A DNA stretch of 64,000 nt from Pollutiaquabacter sp046052345 (GTDB lineage: Bacteria > Bacteroidota > Bacteroidia > AKYH767-A > 2013-40CM-41-45), in assembly GCA_046052345.1 (NCBI GenBank), contig JBJOMN010000001.1, positions 41,920 to 105,919 on the forward strand, written 5' to 3'. Below the pieces are notes generated by a model, which searched no databases, was not told the DNA's origin, and worked only from the letters and a program-made list of their open reading frames with translations. This document shows, piece by piece, positions 17,629 through 26,664 of this stretch. Made by a program: the position numbers and the translations under genes. Numbering within the stretch: position 1 is the stretch's first letter; each line of letters starts with the position of its first letter.

Positions 17629-19710
17629 ATGACCGAACCGCAGGCCAGAAAAAGGATTATTGAGCTTTCCTCCGAGATCGAGCGGCATAATCATCTTTAT
17701 TATGTCGAAGCTAATCCGGAAATCAGCGATCTCGCTTTTGACAAGCTTCTCGAGGAACTGCTCGCGTTGGAGAAGCAGTTCCCGCAACTGGTCTCTCCCG
17801 ACTCGCCGTCTCAGCGCGTCGGTGGCACGGTGACGCGACAGTTCAGGACGGTGGTCCATAAGACCCCGATGCTCTCGCTGGGTAACACCTACAACGAACA
17901 GGAATTACGGGATTTCGACGAACGTATCCGTAAGGCGGTAGGAGATGATTTCAGATATGTCTGCGAACTCAAATACGACGGAGTAGCCATCGGGCTTACG
18001 TACAGAAACGGTCGGCTTGTGCAGGCGCTTACACGCGGCGACGGCGTCCAAGGTGATGACGTCACCGCTAACATCCGTACGATCCGTAGTATTCCGCTGG
18101 TCCTCCGGGACGGGGATTATCCGGAGGAATTCGAGATTCGTGGCGAGGTTTTCATGCCGCTTTCCTCTTTCGAGCGTCTCAACGATGGCCTTGCCCGTCA
18201 GCTTAGAGAAGACGGCTACGACGAGGAAGAGATTGCGGAGAAGCTGTTCAAGAATCCGCGTAACGCCGCTGCGGGTTCCATCAAGATGCAGGACTCCTCG
18301 CTGGTTGCCAAAAGAGGACTGGATGCTTTCCTGTACCTTGTCCTTGCCGAACGGCTTCCTTTCAAATCCCACTACGACTTGCTGAGGAAGGCCGCGGAGT
18401 GGGGCTTCAAAGTGAACGATCACATGAAAAGGGTGAAGTCGATCGGTGAGGTACATGATTTCCTGATGCATTGGGACCATGCCCGTCGGAAGCTTCCCTA
18501 TGATACTGACGGAGTGGTGGTGAAAGTGGACGAGCTGGCTTTGCAACAGGAGCTGGGTTTCACTGCCAAGTCGCCCCGCTGGGCCATCGCCTATAAGTTC
18601 AAGCCGGAAAGCGTTTCCACTCCGCTGCTTTCCGTCTCCTATCAGGTCGGTCGGACCGGAGCCATCACCCCCGTCGCCAATCTGGCCCCCGTGCAATTGG
18701 CCGGGACGACCGTCCGCCGGGCAACGCTCCACAATGCGGATCAGATCGAAAAACTCGGACTTCATGAAGGCGATCATGTGTTCGTCGAGAAGGGCGGGGA
18801 GATCATTCCCAAGATAACGGCTGTGGACATCCCGAAACGCAGGAAAGGAGCCGCCGCCATACACTATATCCGGAAATGTCCGGAGTGCGGAACAGCGCTC
18901 ATACGCAAAGAGGGGGAAGCATTGCACTATTGTCCCAACGAGAGCGGATGCCCTCCCCAAATCAAAGGCAGAGTGGAGCACTTCATCGGCCGCAGGGCCA
19001 TGGATATAGACAGTCTGGGAGAGGGCAAGGTGGAGATTCTTTTCGACCATGATCTGATCCGGTCGGCTGCCGACCTGTATTCCCTTGAACACGACAGCCT
19101 GCTTGGATTATCGAAGGAGTTCATCGACGAGCAGTCCGGTAAGACGCGCAAAGTGAGTTTTCAGGAGAAGTCGGTGAAAAAGATACTGGACGGCATTCAC
19201 GCTTCCCGGCAAGTGCCGTTCGAGCGGGTCCTCTTTGCCATTGGAATCCGCTACGTCGGGGAAACGGTGGCAAAGAAGCTGGCACGTCACTTCGGCTCCA
19301 TGGAGCGCCTGATGAATGCCGGTAAGGAGGAGTTGATGCAGGCGGAAGAGGTGGGGGAGAAGATCGCAGACAGTATCCTGGAGTATTTCAAGGATCCCGG
19401 CAACCGCCGCTTCGTAAAAGACCTTGAAGCGGCAGGTCTGCAGTTCCGTTCCAAGGCCGATGAGGAAAAAGTCAGCGACCGGCTTGCCGGAAAAACGATT
19501 GTTGTTTCCGGTGTATTCGTTCATTATGGTCGCGATGAGATCAAAAAGGTGATCGAGTCTCACGGTGGCAAGGCCTCCGGCAGCGTATCCTCGAAAACGT
19601 CTTTCTTGCTCGCCGGTGACGAAGCGGGTCCCAGCAAGCTGGAAAAAGCAACGCAATTGAAGGTGCCGGTGGTCAGCGAGGAGGAGTTCAGGAAGATGAT
19701 CGGTGAATAG
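17629..19710 (+). CDS. ligA: NAD-dependent DNA ligase LigA
   Basis: The 693-residue protein has the complete LigA architecture. An adenylation domain has the nucleophilic Lys115 in CELKYDG, with YHVEANPEISD-type Ia motifs before it. Next come an OB fold (GRTGAITPVANLAPV near 345), a four-cysteine zinc finger (CPECG ... CPNESGCP, about 417-442), helix-hairpin-helix repeats (about 520-590) and a C-terminal BRCT domain (about 610-690). It seals nicks in replication and repair using NAD+. Length is normal and all catalytic motifs are intact. It is followed by a small unknown gene and dapA on the same strand. Confidence 0.98.
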   Translation: MTEPQARKRIIELSSEIERHNHLYYVEANPEISDLAFDKLLEELLALEKQFPQLVSPDSPSQRVGGTVTRQFRTVVHKTPMLSLGNTYNEQELRDFDERIRKAVGDDFRYVCELKYDGVAIGLTYRNGRLVQALTRGDGVQGDDVTANIRTIRSIPLVLRDGDYPEEFEIRGEVFMPLSSFERLNDGLARQLREDGYDEEEIAEKLFKNPRNAAAGSIKMQDSSLVAKRGLDAFLYLVLAERLPFKSHYDLLRKAAEWGFKVNDHMKRVKSIGEVHDFLMHWDHARRKLPYDTDGVVVKVDELALQQELGFTAKSPRWAIAYKFKPESVSTPLLSVSYQVGRTGAITPVANLAPVQLAGTTVRRATLHNADQIEKLGLHEGDHVFVEKGGEIIPKITAVDIPKRRKGAAAIHYIRKCPECGTALIRKEGEALHYCPNESGCPPQIKGRVEHFIGRRAMDIDSLGEGKVEILFDHDLIRSAADLYSLEHDSLLGLSKEFIDEQSGKTRKVSFQEKSVKKILDGIHASRQVPFERVLFAIGIRYVGETVAKKLARHFGSMERLMNAGKEELMQAEEVGEKIADSILEYFKDPGNRRFVKDLEAAGLQFRSKADEEKVSDRLAGKTIVVSGVFVHYGRDEIKKVIESHGGKASGSVSSKTSFLLAGDEAGPSKLEKATQLKVPVVSEEEFRKMIGE

Positions 19711-19763
19711 GCCGGTCCTATTCGGGTAATAATGGTACCTTTACCTGACCTGAAATCCGCGTC

Positions 19764-20318
19764 TTGAAACTGACCCTTCCCGTCCGTACACTTCTGGGCC
19801 GCATGCAGTTGCGCAAGGATATCCGAAAGCGTTCGGTCGATCATTCCACCGTCGGTTTTTCGGAAGCCCGGCGGATAGGCATTCTGTACGATGCCACCGA
19901 TGCCGCCGATTTCGAAGCGGTCAAGGATTATATCAAACGCATCAGGACGGACTTCCGGAAGGATTTGCTTTCGTTGGGATTCGTAGACAAGAAGAAGCTG
20001 CCCAAGGAGCAGTTTCCGCAGTACGGGATGGACTTGTTCACCCGTAAAGGCATCGATTTCAGGATGGTCCCTAACGACCCTATCGTACACAATTTCATCA
20101 ACGAGCGGTTTGACATACTCATCAACCTGCATGACGGCAAACTGCTTCCCCTCCGATATGTCTCCGCCATGTCGAACGCCCGCTTCCGTGTAGGACGATA
20201 TGACAAGCGTTCGGTCGACTCCTACGACATGATGGTGAATCTGACCGGTAATCCTTCCGTGAGTCAGATCCTCGAGGAGACGGAGGCATTCCTGCGAAAG
20301 CTCAATAACCGGTCATGA
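19764..20318 (+). CDS. Conserved unknown protein between ligA and dapA (possibly DUF6913)
   Basis: This 184-residue basic protein has no catalytic motif I recognise. It contains IGILYDATDAADFEAVKDY near residue 39, a strand-helix start, and DILINLHDGKLLPLRYVSAMS near residue 118. The position between ligA and dapA and the length suggest, from memory, the Bacteroidota DUF6913 family; a profile search would settle this. The start is a TTG at 19764; an ATG at 19803 is the alternative, which would remove 13 residues. Its stop overlaps the dapA ATG by four bases, so the two are likely co-translated. No signal peptide or membrane segment is apparent, so it is probably cytoplasmic. Confidence 0.75.
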   Translation: MKLTLPVRTLLGRMQLRKDIRKRSVDHSTVGFSEARRIGILYDATDAADFEAVKDYIKRIRTDFRKDLLSLGFVDKKKLPKEQFPQYGMDLFTRKGIDFRMVPNDPIVHNFINERFDILINLHDGKLLPLRYVSAMSNARFRVGRYDKRSVDSYDMMVNLTGNPSVSQILEETEAFLRKLNNRS

Positions 20319-21187
20319 ACATCAACAAGCTCAAAGGGACTGGAGTCGCTCTCGTGACTCCTTTTGACAGGTCCGGCAACATCGATTTTCCGGCCCTGCG
20401 TAAACTTGTAGAGCATTGCATACGCGGAAAGGTCGATTACCTCGTGCCTATGGGGACGACGGGAGAATCCGTAACCCTTTCTGCAAAAGAACGACGTGCC
20501 GTCGTCGACTTCATCGTGGAGATCAATCGCGGACGAGTACCTGTCATGATGGGGCTTGGCGGAAATAACACGGAAGAGGTACTTCGATCGTTCGACGACT
20601 ACGACTTTGACGGGATAGCCGCAGTACTTTCGGTTTCGCCATACTACAACCGGCCTTCCCAGACCGGTATCATCAGACATTATAAAGCGATAGCCCGTCA
20701 AAGCCCCGTCCCCGTCATCGCATACAATGTCCCTGCAAGGACCGGTTCCGCCATGGAAGCGACCACCACCCTTGAGTTGGCCTACGGTGCCGACAACCTA
20801 GTAGGTATCAAGGAAGCTTCCGGCAGCATGGAACGGGTGATGGCGATCCTTCAGGATCGGCCTTCGGGATTTCTTGTCATCAGCGGCGACGATGCCCTGA
20901 CCTTGCCGATCATCGCATGTGGCGGAGATGGTCTGATATCGGTGATTGCCAATGCCTATCCACGTGAGACTTCCGGCATGGTAAAGGCGGCGCTCGCCGG
21001 CGACTACAAGTTAGCCCGCAAGCATCATTACGGGTTGCTGGAAATGACGAATGCCATTTTCGCAGAGGGAAGTCCTTCCGGAATCAAGGGCCTGCTCCAG
21101 CTCAAGGGCATCTGCTCCGGGCATGTACGTATGCCGTTGGTACCTGCATCCAAGGCGTTGCTTTCCCGGCTCCATTCATTGATGTGA
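20315..21187 (+). CDS. dapA: 4-hydroxy-tetrahydrodipicolinate synthase
   Basis: The 290-residue TIM-barrel protein has the DapA motifs: GTGVALVTPF at the N-terminus, PMGTTGES near residue 46, the proton-shuttle Tyr137 in AYNVPART and the Schiff-base Lys166 in VGIKEASGS. GDDALTLP follows near 190. It condenses pyruvate with aspartate semialdehyde, the first committed step to diaminopimelate (for peptidoglycan) and lysine. The Mpl-type ligase later in the window uses diaminopimelate-containing peptides, in line with this pathway. It overlaps the preceding gene by ATGA. Confidence 0.96.
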   Translation: MNINKLKGTGVALVTPFDRSGNIDFPALRKLVEHCIRGKVDYLVPMGTTGESVTLSAKERRAVVDFIVEINRGRVPVMMGLGGNNTEEVLRSFDDYDFDGIAAVLSVSPYYNRPSQTGIIRHYKAIARQSPVPVIAYNVPARTGSAMEATTTLELAYGADNLVGIKEASGSMERVMAILQDRPSGFLVISGDDALTLPIIACGGDGLISVIANAYPRETSGMVKAALAGDYKLARKHHYGLLEMTNAIFAEGSPSGIKGLLQLKGICSGHVRMPLVPASKALLSRLHSLM

Positions 21188-21250
21188 GCAGGCAGGAGCG
21201 GGCTCTGAACTTTCAGGGATTCCGTTTGTTCTCATCATTTACAACCGAAA

Positions 21251-23623
21251 ATGAACAGACACCTCGCGCTTCTCCTATTCCTTTTTCTGCCTTTTTTCTC
21301 TTTTTCCCAGACCGGCACCATTCGCGGAAAGGTCGTTGATAAACTCAATCACCAACCGGTGCCTTTCGCTCCGGTAGGAATATCGGTACTTGGAGTAGGT
21401 GTCACTACCGACACTGCAGGCGTGTTCGAAATGAAGGGACTGGTGCCAGGGGTTTACAACGTGGAAGTGAACGTCCTGGGATATAAGCCGGTCACTGTAT
21501 TCGAGGTGCCGGTCAGCGGTACACGGGTGAAGGTGCTTGAAATCGAGCTGGAGGAACAGTTGAAAGACCTCCGGGAGGTGGAAGTCAGGCCGGATGCATT
21601 CGTACGCAAAGAAGAATCCCCTCTATCGGCCTACACGATAGGGGAAGTGGAGGTGAAGAGGAATCCCGGCTCCAACCGCGACGTCTCGAAAGCGCTGCAA
21701 TCCTTGCCCGGCGTCGCCGCTACCGCCAGTTTCCGTAACGACCTGATCATCCGTGGAGGTTCTTCGTATGAGAACAGATTCTACCTCGACGGTGTCGAGG
21801 TCCCCAACATCAATCATTTTTCCACCCAAGGGGCGACGGGAGGTCCCGTAGGAATGATCAATGTCGATTTTATACGTGACGTGGATTTCTATTCCGGCGC
21901 TTTCCCTGCGCAGCGCGGCAATACGCTCAGTTCGGTCCTGGATTTCAAGCTCAAGGAAGGACGATCCGATAAGACCGGGTATACCTTCAGCCTTGGTGCC
22001 ACGGACCTGGCCGCCACCATCGACGGGCCGATCGGCAAGGATGTCACCTACATCGCATCCTGGAGGCGTAGTTACCTGCAGTTTCTGTTCCAGGCGATCG
22101 GATTGCCTTTCCTGCCGAGGTACGATGATTTCCTTGCGAAGGTCCGATGGAAGATCGATGACAGGAACGAGATCACTTTCATCGGGTTGGGTGCCGACGA
22201 CGTGGTCACTTTGAACGAGGAAGACAACGAAACGGAATACCAGAAATACGTACTCGGATACATCCCCGAGAACAGTCAGTGGAATTATACTACGGGAGCT
22301 TCTTACAAGCACTACCGCGAGAAAGGCTATTCGACAGTGGTTCTCAGCCGGAATGTGCTGTACAATCAGGCGTTGAAATACCAGGGTAACGACGAAAGCT
22401 CGGAGGCCAATAAGGTCCTTCAGTATTCCAGCCGGGAGACGGAGAACAAACTCCGTTGGGAAAACGTCCTCCGTACGAACGGATGGAAGGCTGTATACGG
22501 AGCAGCCCTCGAAAGTGCGGAATACTCCACCAATACGTTCAACCGGCTTCCCTTCGGTACGGTTGTCGATTATACCTCGGCTGTCACGTTATTCAAATAC
22601 GGTGCTTTCGCACAGCTTTCCCGTTCATTTTTCTCGGACAAGTTGTCCGTATCTGCCGGCATGCGCATGGATGCGAATTCCTACAGTGCCGTCATGTCGA
22701 ATCCACTAGATCAGCTTTCCCCGCGCATAGCGGCCTCCTGGGCGTTTACGGACCGGATCAGGTTGAATGCCAATGCTGGCAGGTACTACCAGTTGCCCCC
22801 TTATACGGTGCTGGGTTACAAGGATGCATCCGGAGAGTTCGTCAACCGTCCGGCGGCGAAATATATCCGCTGCGATCATCTTGTGGCCGGCGTCGAATAC
22901 ACGACTAAGAAAGCGCTGCGGGTGGCGCTGGAAGGATTCCGCAAGATGTACAGCCGCTATCCGTTCGACCTGCGCGATTCCGTCAGCCTTGCGAATCTCG
23001 GCAACGATTTCGGTGTTATAGGGAATGTGCCGGTGTCAAGCGATAATGAAGGCATTTCCACCGGTGTGGAACTTTCTGTGCAACAGAAGTTCAACGGACA
23101 CCTCTACGGCATCTTCGCGTACACTTTCCTGCGCAGCGAATTCCAGGACATCAATGGGAATTATATCCCTTCCAGCTGGGATTACCGTCATTCCGTCAGT
23201 CTTACAGGCGGTTATTATTTCAAGAGGAACTGGGAAGTAGGAGCGAGGTTCCGCTATAACAGCGGACAGCCGTACACTCCCTACGATACCGTCACCTCCC
23301 TGCAGGCGTCCAATTGGGATATCACCGGTCAGGCCATCCCTGACAGGTCCCGGCTTAACGCATCGGTTACCGGCCCTTTCCGTCAGCTCGACATTCGCGT
23401 CGACAAGAAATACTTTTTCACAAAATGGAGCCTTGACCTGTACCTCGATATCCAGAATCTGCTGGGATCGAAGACTGTCCAGCAGCCGTTTTTGACTGCC
23501 GAACTGGATGCGAACGGGAATCCTGTACCGGATACCGGCAATCCGGGCAGCTATGAGGCAAATTTCATTGAAAATGTTTCAGGAAACAGGATTCCGACCA
23601 TCGGTTTCGTAGCGGAATTCTGA
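21251..23623 (+). CDS. TonB-dependent receptor with carboxypeptidase-regulatory-like domain
   Basis: The 790-residue protein has a signal peptide ending SFSQ at about residue 20. A CarboxypepD_reg-like beta-sandwich follows (about 24-105, with GTIRGKVVDKLNHQPV). The plug domain (about 115-230) has SNRDVSKALQSLPGVA, IIRGGSSYENRFYLDGVEV and FYSGAFPAQRGNTLSSVLDF. A long outer-membrane beta-barrel completes the protein. It imports a ligand across the outer membrane using TonB energy; no SusD partner lies nearby, so this is not a classical SusCD pair and the ligand is unknown. The gene follows dapA after 63 bases, and a T9SS cargo gene follows it. Confidence 0.92.
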   Translation: MNRHLALLLFLFLPFFSFSQTGTIRGKVVDKLNHQPVPFAPVGISVLGVGVTTDTAGVFEMKGLVPGVYNVEVNVLGYKPVTVFEVPVSGTRVKVLEIELEEQLKDLREVEVRPDAFVRKEESPLSAYTIGEVEVKRNPGSNRDVSKALQSLPGVAATASFRNDLIIRGGSSYENRFYLDGVEVPNINHFSTQGATGGPVGMINVDFIRDVDFYSGAFPAQRGNTLSSVLDFKLKEGRSDKTGYTFSLGATDLAATIDGPIGKDVTYIASWRRSYLQFLFQAIGLPFLPRYDDFLAKVRWKIDDRNEITFIGLGADDVVTLNEEDNETEYQKYVLGYIPENSQWNYTTGASYKHYREKGYSTVVLSRNVLYNQALKYQGNDESSEANKVLQYSSRETENKLRWENVLRTNGWKAVYGAALESAEYSTNTFNRLPFGTVVDYTSAVTLFKYGAFAQLSRSFFSDKLSVSAGMRMDANSYSAVMSNPLDQLSPRIAASWAFTDRIRLNANAGRYYQLPPYTVLGYKDASGEFVNRPAAKYIRCDHLVAGVEYTTKKALRVALEGFRKMYSRYPFDLRDSVSLANLGNDFGVIGNVPVSSDNEGISTGVELSVQQKFNGHLYGIFAYTFLRSEFQDINGNYIPSSWDYRHSVSLTGGYYFKRNWEVGARFRYNSGQPYTPYDTVTSLQASNWDITGQAIPDRSRLNASVTGPFRQLDIRVDKKYFFTKWSLDLYLDIQNLLGSKTVQQPFLTAELDANGNPVPDTGNPGSYEANFIENVSGNRIPTIGFVAEF

Positions 23624-23682
23624 TGATTATTCCGCTTCCGGGTTAACGGAAATTGGCTACATTTACTTCAAGCTAATTCACC

Positions 23683-24777
23683 ATGAAAACCCGTCTTTTT
23701 TTCTTGTCCGCAATGTTGTGTTTCACCTTCAAAGGTGTGAATGCCCAGATCACCATTGGTACGGCTGATCTTCCGTCAGCGAATGATACATTCCGGCTAT
23801 CGGTAGCGAACCCTCCTGCTGGTGCCGATTTCACACTCACCGGAGCTAATTACAACTGGGATTTCTCGCAACTGGTTCCTCAGTCGCAACGCGTAGATAC
23901 TTTCTTTCCGGTTTCAGCCACCGGGAATTTTCAGTTCCTCTTCGGCTTCAGTTCCAACCTGGCTACCAAGGGCGGTAATTTCAACGTCGGTACGGGTCCT
24001 GTAGGTGCTACGGGAACGGATGTATATAATTTCTACAAAAACAGTACAGCTTCCTATGCCCAGACGGGCCTTGGTGCATCATTCAACAACCTGCCCATCC
24101 CGTCGATTTTCAATCCCAAGGATCTGGTCTATTCTTTTCCGCTTAGTTTCGGTGACCGCGACAGCTGCTTCTCTTCGTATGCTCTGGATCTGAGTCCGCT
24201 TGGTATTTATTTCAGGGGTGACCGGAATCGGATCAATGTCGTTGACGGTTGGGGTACGCTTACCACCCCCTTCGGAAGCAGGAACGTGATCCGTGTGAAG
24301 ACCACCGTTGTAGAGGTGGACAGTATCCATATCGATACTTTCGGTATCGTCTTCGGTACTACGCTTCCGCCGACCACCACTGTAGAATACAAATGGCTCG
24401 CAGCAGGCGAAGGCGTACCTTTCCTGCAGGCCAATACCGGCCAGAACGGAACCGTTAACCAGATCATCTACCGCGACCAGCGACGTTCTCTGATCGGGGT
24501 GGAGGAGATCGATGCCGCCGACGGTCTTGAAGTCTATCCGAACCCCTCCTCGGACGCCCTTTTCATTTCCAACAGCAACTCCAAGAGATTTTCATGCTCG
24601 TTATCCCTGCTTGATGTCCAGGGGAAAGTCGTGCTGTCCAGGTCTTTGGAAATGTTGCCCGGAGAAACGGCACGTATAGACTACGAAGGAAGACTCTCCC
24701 CGGGTCAGTATGTGCTGCATCTTCAGTCGGGAACCGATATCCGTGTCAAACTGATCACGGTAGCAGGAAGCCGATAA
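23683..24777 (+). CDS. Secreted protein of unknown function with T9SS sorting domain
   Basis: The 364-residue protein starts with a signal peptide ending VNAQ. The body (residues about 22-270) is rich in Thr, Asn, Phe and Gly and looks all-beta; no enzyme motif is recognised. Residues about 285-364 form a type A T9SS sorting domain (LEVYPNPSSDALFIS ... LITVAGSR), so it is predicted to be exported by the type IX system and anchored or released at the surface. It sits 59 bases after the TonB receptor on the same strand. A weak promoter-like pair (TTC, 19 bases, TACATTTA) precedes it. Confidence 0.82.
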   Translation: MKTRLFFLSAMLCFTFKGVNAQITIGTADLPSANDTFRLSVANPPAGADFTLTGANYNWDFSQLVPQSQRVDTFFPVSATGNFQFLFGFSSNLATKGGNFNVGTGPVGATGTDVYNFYKNSTASYAQTGLGASFNNLPIPSIFNPKDLVYSFPLSFGDRDSCFSSYALDLSPLGIYFRGDRNRINVVDGWGTLTTPFGSRNVIRVKTTVVEVDSIHIDTFGIVFGTTLPPTTTVEYKWLAAGEGVPFLQANTGQNGTVNQIIYRDQRRSLIGVEEIDAADGLEVYPNPSSDALFISNSNSKRFSCSLSLLDVQGKVVLSRSLEMLPGETARIDYEGRLSPGQYVLHLQSGTDIRVKLITVAGSR

Positions 24778-24800
24778 CGGCTTCCGCCGCTGAAGGCCGT
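24777..24800. terminator. Imperfect hairpin between convergent genes
   Basis: ACGGCTTC pairs with GAAGGCCGT with one bulge, around a seven-base loop, in the 30-base gap between the T9SS cargo gene and ribH. There is no T-run, so termination is only a possibility. Confidence 0.25.
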
Positions 24801-24807
24801 AATCAAA

Positions 24808-25302
24808 TCAGGAAGTACGGAGTGAATTCTTCCGGTCGGCCATTTTTACGGCCGTCACTGCCGCCTCTATGCCTTTGTTCCCATGTATGCCGCCCGCCCT
24901 GTCAAGGGCCTGTTGCATCGTGTCAGGAGTGAGGACACCGAAAACGAACGGTATGCCTGCAGAAAGGTTCAGTTGCATCAGTCCGTTGGCAACGGCTTCG
25001 CAGATGAAGTCGAAGTGACGGGTTTCTCCCTGGATGACGCAGCCCAGGCAAATGACGGCCGAGGGTTTCAGTTGTTCGGCCAGCCATTTGGCTCCCAACG
25101 GCAATTCATAGCTTCCGGGGACATTGAGCCGGTGCAGGTCTTTTTCGTCGGCTCCAAGGTCGGTCAACGCCTTGCGTGCCCCTTCAAAAAGGGTTTCCGT
25201 CACCTCGTGGTTCCATTCCGAAACGACGATGCCGAAGGTCATTCCCTTCGCTGAAACACCTTCGGGGGAATAATCCGACAAGTTCTTGTGGGCGGATGAC
25301 AT
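24808..25302 (-). CDS. ribH: 6,7-dimethyl-8-ribityllumazine synthase
   Basis: The 164-residue protein matches lumazine synthase. It has VVSEWNHEVTE near residue 27, VPGSYELPLGAKWL near 63, the phosphate and catalytic segment CLGCVIQGETRHFDF near 87 with the active-site His, and FGVLTPDTMQQALDRAG near 121. It joins the ribityl-uracil intermediate with dihydroxybutanone phosphate in the penultimate step of riboflavin synthesis. Length is typical. It is preceded on its strand by a TPR gene that ends in its own terminator, so ribH probably has a separate promoter in the 78-base gap. Confidence 0.96.
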   Translation of the reverse strand: MSSAHKNLSDYSPEGVSAKGMTFGIVVSEWNHEVTETLFEGARKALTDLGADEKDLHRLNVPGSYELPLGAKWLAEQLKPSAVICLGCVIQGETRHFDFICEAVANGLMQLNLSAGIPFVFGVLTPDTMQQALDRAGGIHGNKGIEAAVTAVKMADRKNSLRTS

Positions 25303-25323
25303 GGTCTGTGGTATTATCAGGTC

Positions 25324-25360
25324 AAAAAAAATCGGGCTGATGGATAGTATCAGCCCGTTT
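25324..25360 (-). terminator. Rho-independent terminator after the TPR gene
   Basis: On the minus strand, CGGGCTGAT/ATCAGCCCG forms a nine-pair stem with a seven-base loop, followed by a run of Ts (A-run at 25324-25331 on the plus strand). It separates the TPR gene from ribH. Confidence 0.85.
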
Positions 25361-25380
25361 GAAATTTGAATGACCGCGAA

Positions 25381-26061
25381 TCATTCGCCGGCCAAAGCGT
25401 TCGCGCGGGCGATGTAACGGTCTGCCTGGGCGCCTTCGGAAGAAGTAGGATAGTCCTTCTTGATACGTTCGTAGACCGTGATAGCATCCTTGTATTCCCC
25501 TTTCGATTCCAGAGCACCACCGAGTTTCATCAGCATGATGGGCGTCGAGAAATTGTTCGGGTTTTCCTTGGAAGCCTTTTCGTAAAAACCGATCGCTTCC
25601 TCGGTGTTGTTGAGCTCCATGTAAGCGTCGCCGATCGCACCCAAGGCCAGGGAACCTGTAATCCGGTCTTCCCCGTCGTAACTTTTAAGTGCCTCAATCG
25701 CCTTATCGTACTCCTTGAGGCGCATATAAGACATGCCCAGGTAATATTTGGCAAGATTACCGGAAGGACTTACCGAGTATTCACTGGCGATTTCCTCGAA
25801 ACCGGGATTGTTACCGTCTCCGTTGACAGCCAGTTTCAGGGAATCGTTTTTGAAATATTCTTCGGCATGGAACATCACGGCTTGCGCATCGCGCTCCTTG
25901 CCGGCCACGTATACTTTCTGGTAGAACAGGTAACCACCGACGGCAACGACGAGAGCGCCGACGATGATGCTGAGGCTTTTACGGTTACTTTGTATGAAAT
26001 CCTCGGTCTTGCCGATGACCTCTTGGACTACCTGGTCCTGGTTGGTTTGATTTTCAGACAT
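25381..26061 (-). CDS. Membrane-anchored tetratricopeptide repeat protein
   Basis: The 226-residue protein has a cytoplasmic Asn/Gln-rich N-terminus and one transmembrane segment (about residues 33-51, IIVGALVVAVGGYLFY). Several TPR helices follow (about 85-220), such as AKYYLGMSYMRLKEYDKAIEAL and GDAYMELNNTEEAIGFYEKA. The layout resembles YfgM-type periplasmic TPR proteins that work with envelope protein folding, but that role is inference. It has a well-formed promoter and its own terminator, so it looks monocistronic. Confidence 0.87.
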   Translation of the reverse strand: MSENQTNQDQVVQEVIGKTEDFIQSNRKSLSIIVGALVVAVGGYLFYQKVYVAGKERDAQAVMFHAEEYFKNDSLKLAVNGDGNNPGFEEIASEYSVSPSGNLAKYYLGMSYMRLKEYDKAIEALKSYDGEDRITGSLALGAIGDAYMELNNTEEAIGFYEKASKENPNNFSTPIMLMKLGGALESKGEYKDAITVYERIKKDYPTSSEGAQADRYIARANALAGE

Positions 26062-26089
26062 TTTATGACCTTTTGTTGAAAATTGACTG

Positions 26090-26119
26090 CAAAAATAACC
26101 TTTTTATCCGAGCTTCCAA
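26090..26119 (-). promoter_or_regulatory. Bacteroidota promoter of the TPR gene
   Basis: Reading the minus strand, TTG (26119-26117) is followed by exactly 19 bases and then TATTTTTG (26097-26090), matching the TTTG-N19-TAnnTTTG consensus except for one -33 base. The predicted leader to the ATG at 26061 is about 22 bases. This is the best complete promoter seen in the window. Confidence 0.7.
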
Positions 26120-26200
26120 CCCCGGATTGGGCACATCTCCCTGTTTATCAACAGTGAGAAGGGATTCAAAAACAGCCGAAAAACGCCGTATTTTGCACTT

Positions 26201-26659
26201 ATGAAACATCTATCGATCATCTTCCTCGGAATCTTGTCAATGGTAACTTACGGTTGCGGTAACAAGTCCTCTGAGGGCAATTACGGAGCGCAAGTGGACA
26301 CTACCGTCTATCTGTCACCGGATGAGGTTTTCAACGGTTTGGACAGTGCCATCTCTGTCGATTGTACGGTCAAAGGAACCGTTACGGAAGTTTGTCAGGC
26401 CGAAGGCTGCTGGCTGAAGTTGAAAAAGTCGGACGGTTCAGGACTCCTGGTACGGGCGAAGGGACATTCTTTCACGGTCCCGAAAGACATTGCCGACCAT
26501 ACCGTTTATGTGACCGGTATCGCCCGTTTCGATACAACGGATGTGGAGACACTCAAGGATTATGCGAAAGATGCCGGCAAGTCTCAGGCAGAGATCGATT
26601 CCATCACATCTCCTGAAATCACGCCGCTTATCGAAGCCGAAGGAGTGCTGGTCCGTTGA
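26201..26659 (+). CDS. DUF4920 domain lipoprotein
   Basis: The 152-residue protein has a lipoprotein signal with the lipid-attachment Cys at residue 19 (VTYGC). The DUF4920 domain follows, with VKGTVTEVCQAEGCWLKL near residue 57, VRAKGHSFTVPKDI near 83 and VTGIARFDTTDVETLKDYAKDAG near 104. The domain resembles OB-fold proteins, and the CQAEGCW motif carries two conserved cysteines. Its function is not established. The HMG-CoA lyase gene begins within ten bases of its stop, suggesting co-transcription. Confidence 0.88.
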   Translation: MKHLSIIFLGILSMVTYGCGNKSSEGNYGAQVDTTVYLSPDEVFNGLDSAISVDCTVKGTVTEVCQAEGCWLKLKKSDGSGLLVRAKGHSFTVPKDIADHTVYVTGIARFDTTDVETLKDYAKDAGKSQAEIDSITSPEITPLIEAEGVLVR

Positions 26660-26664
26660 GGGAA

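Noticed and set aside
17905..19092. 395-codon minus-strand frame
   Set aside because: It is opposite ligA, which is complete and recognisable.
26140..26151. TTATCAACA as part of an origin
   Set aside because: It is a single one-mismatch DnaA box with no cluster, far from dnaA.
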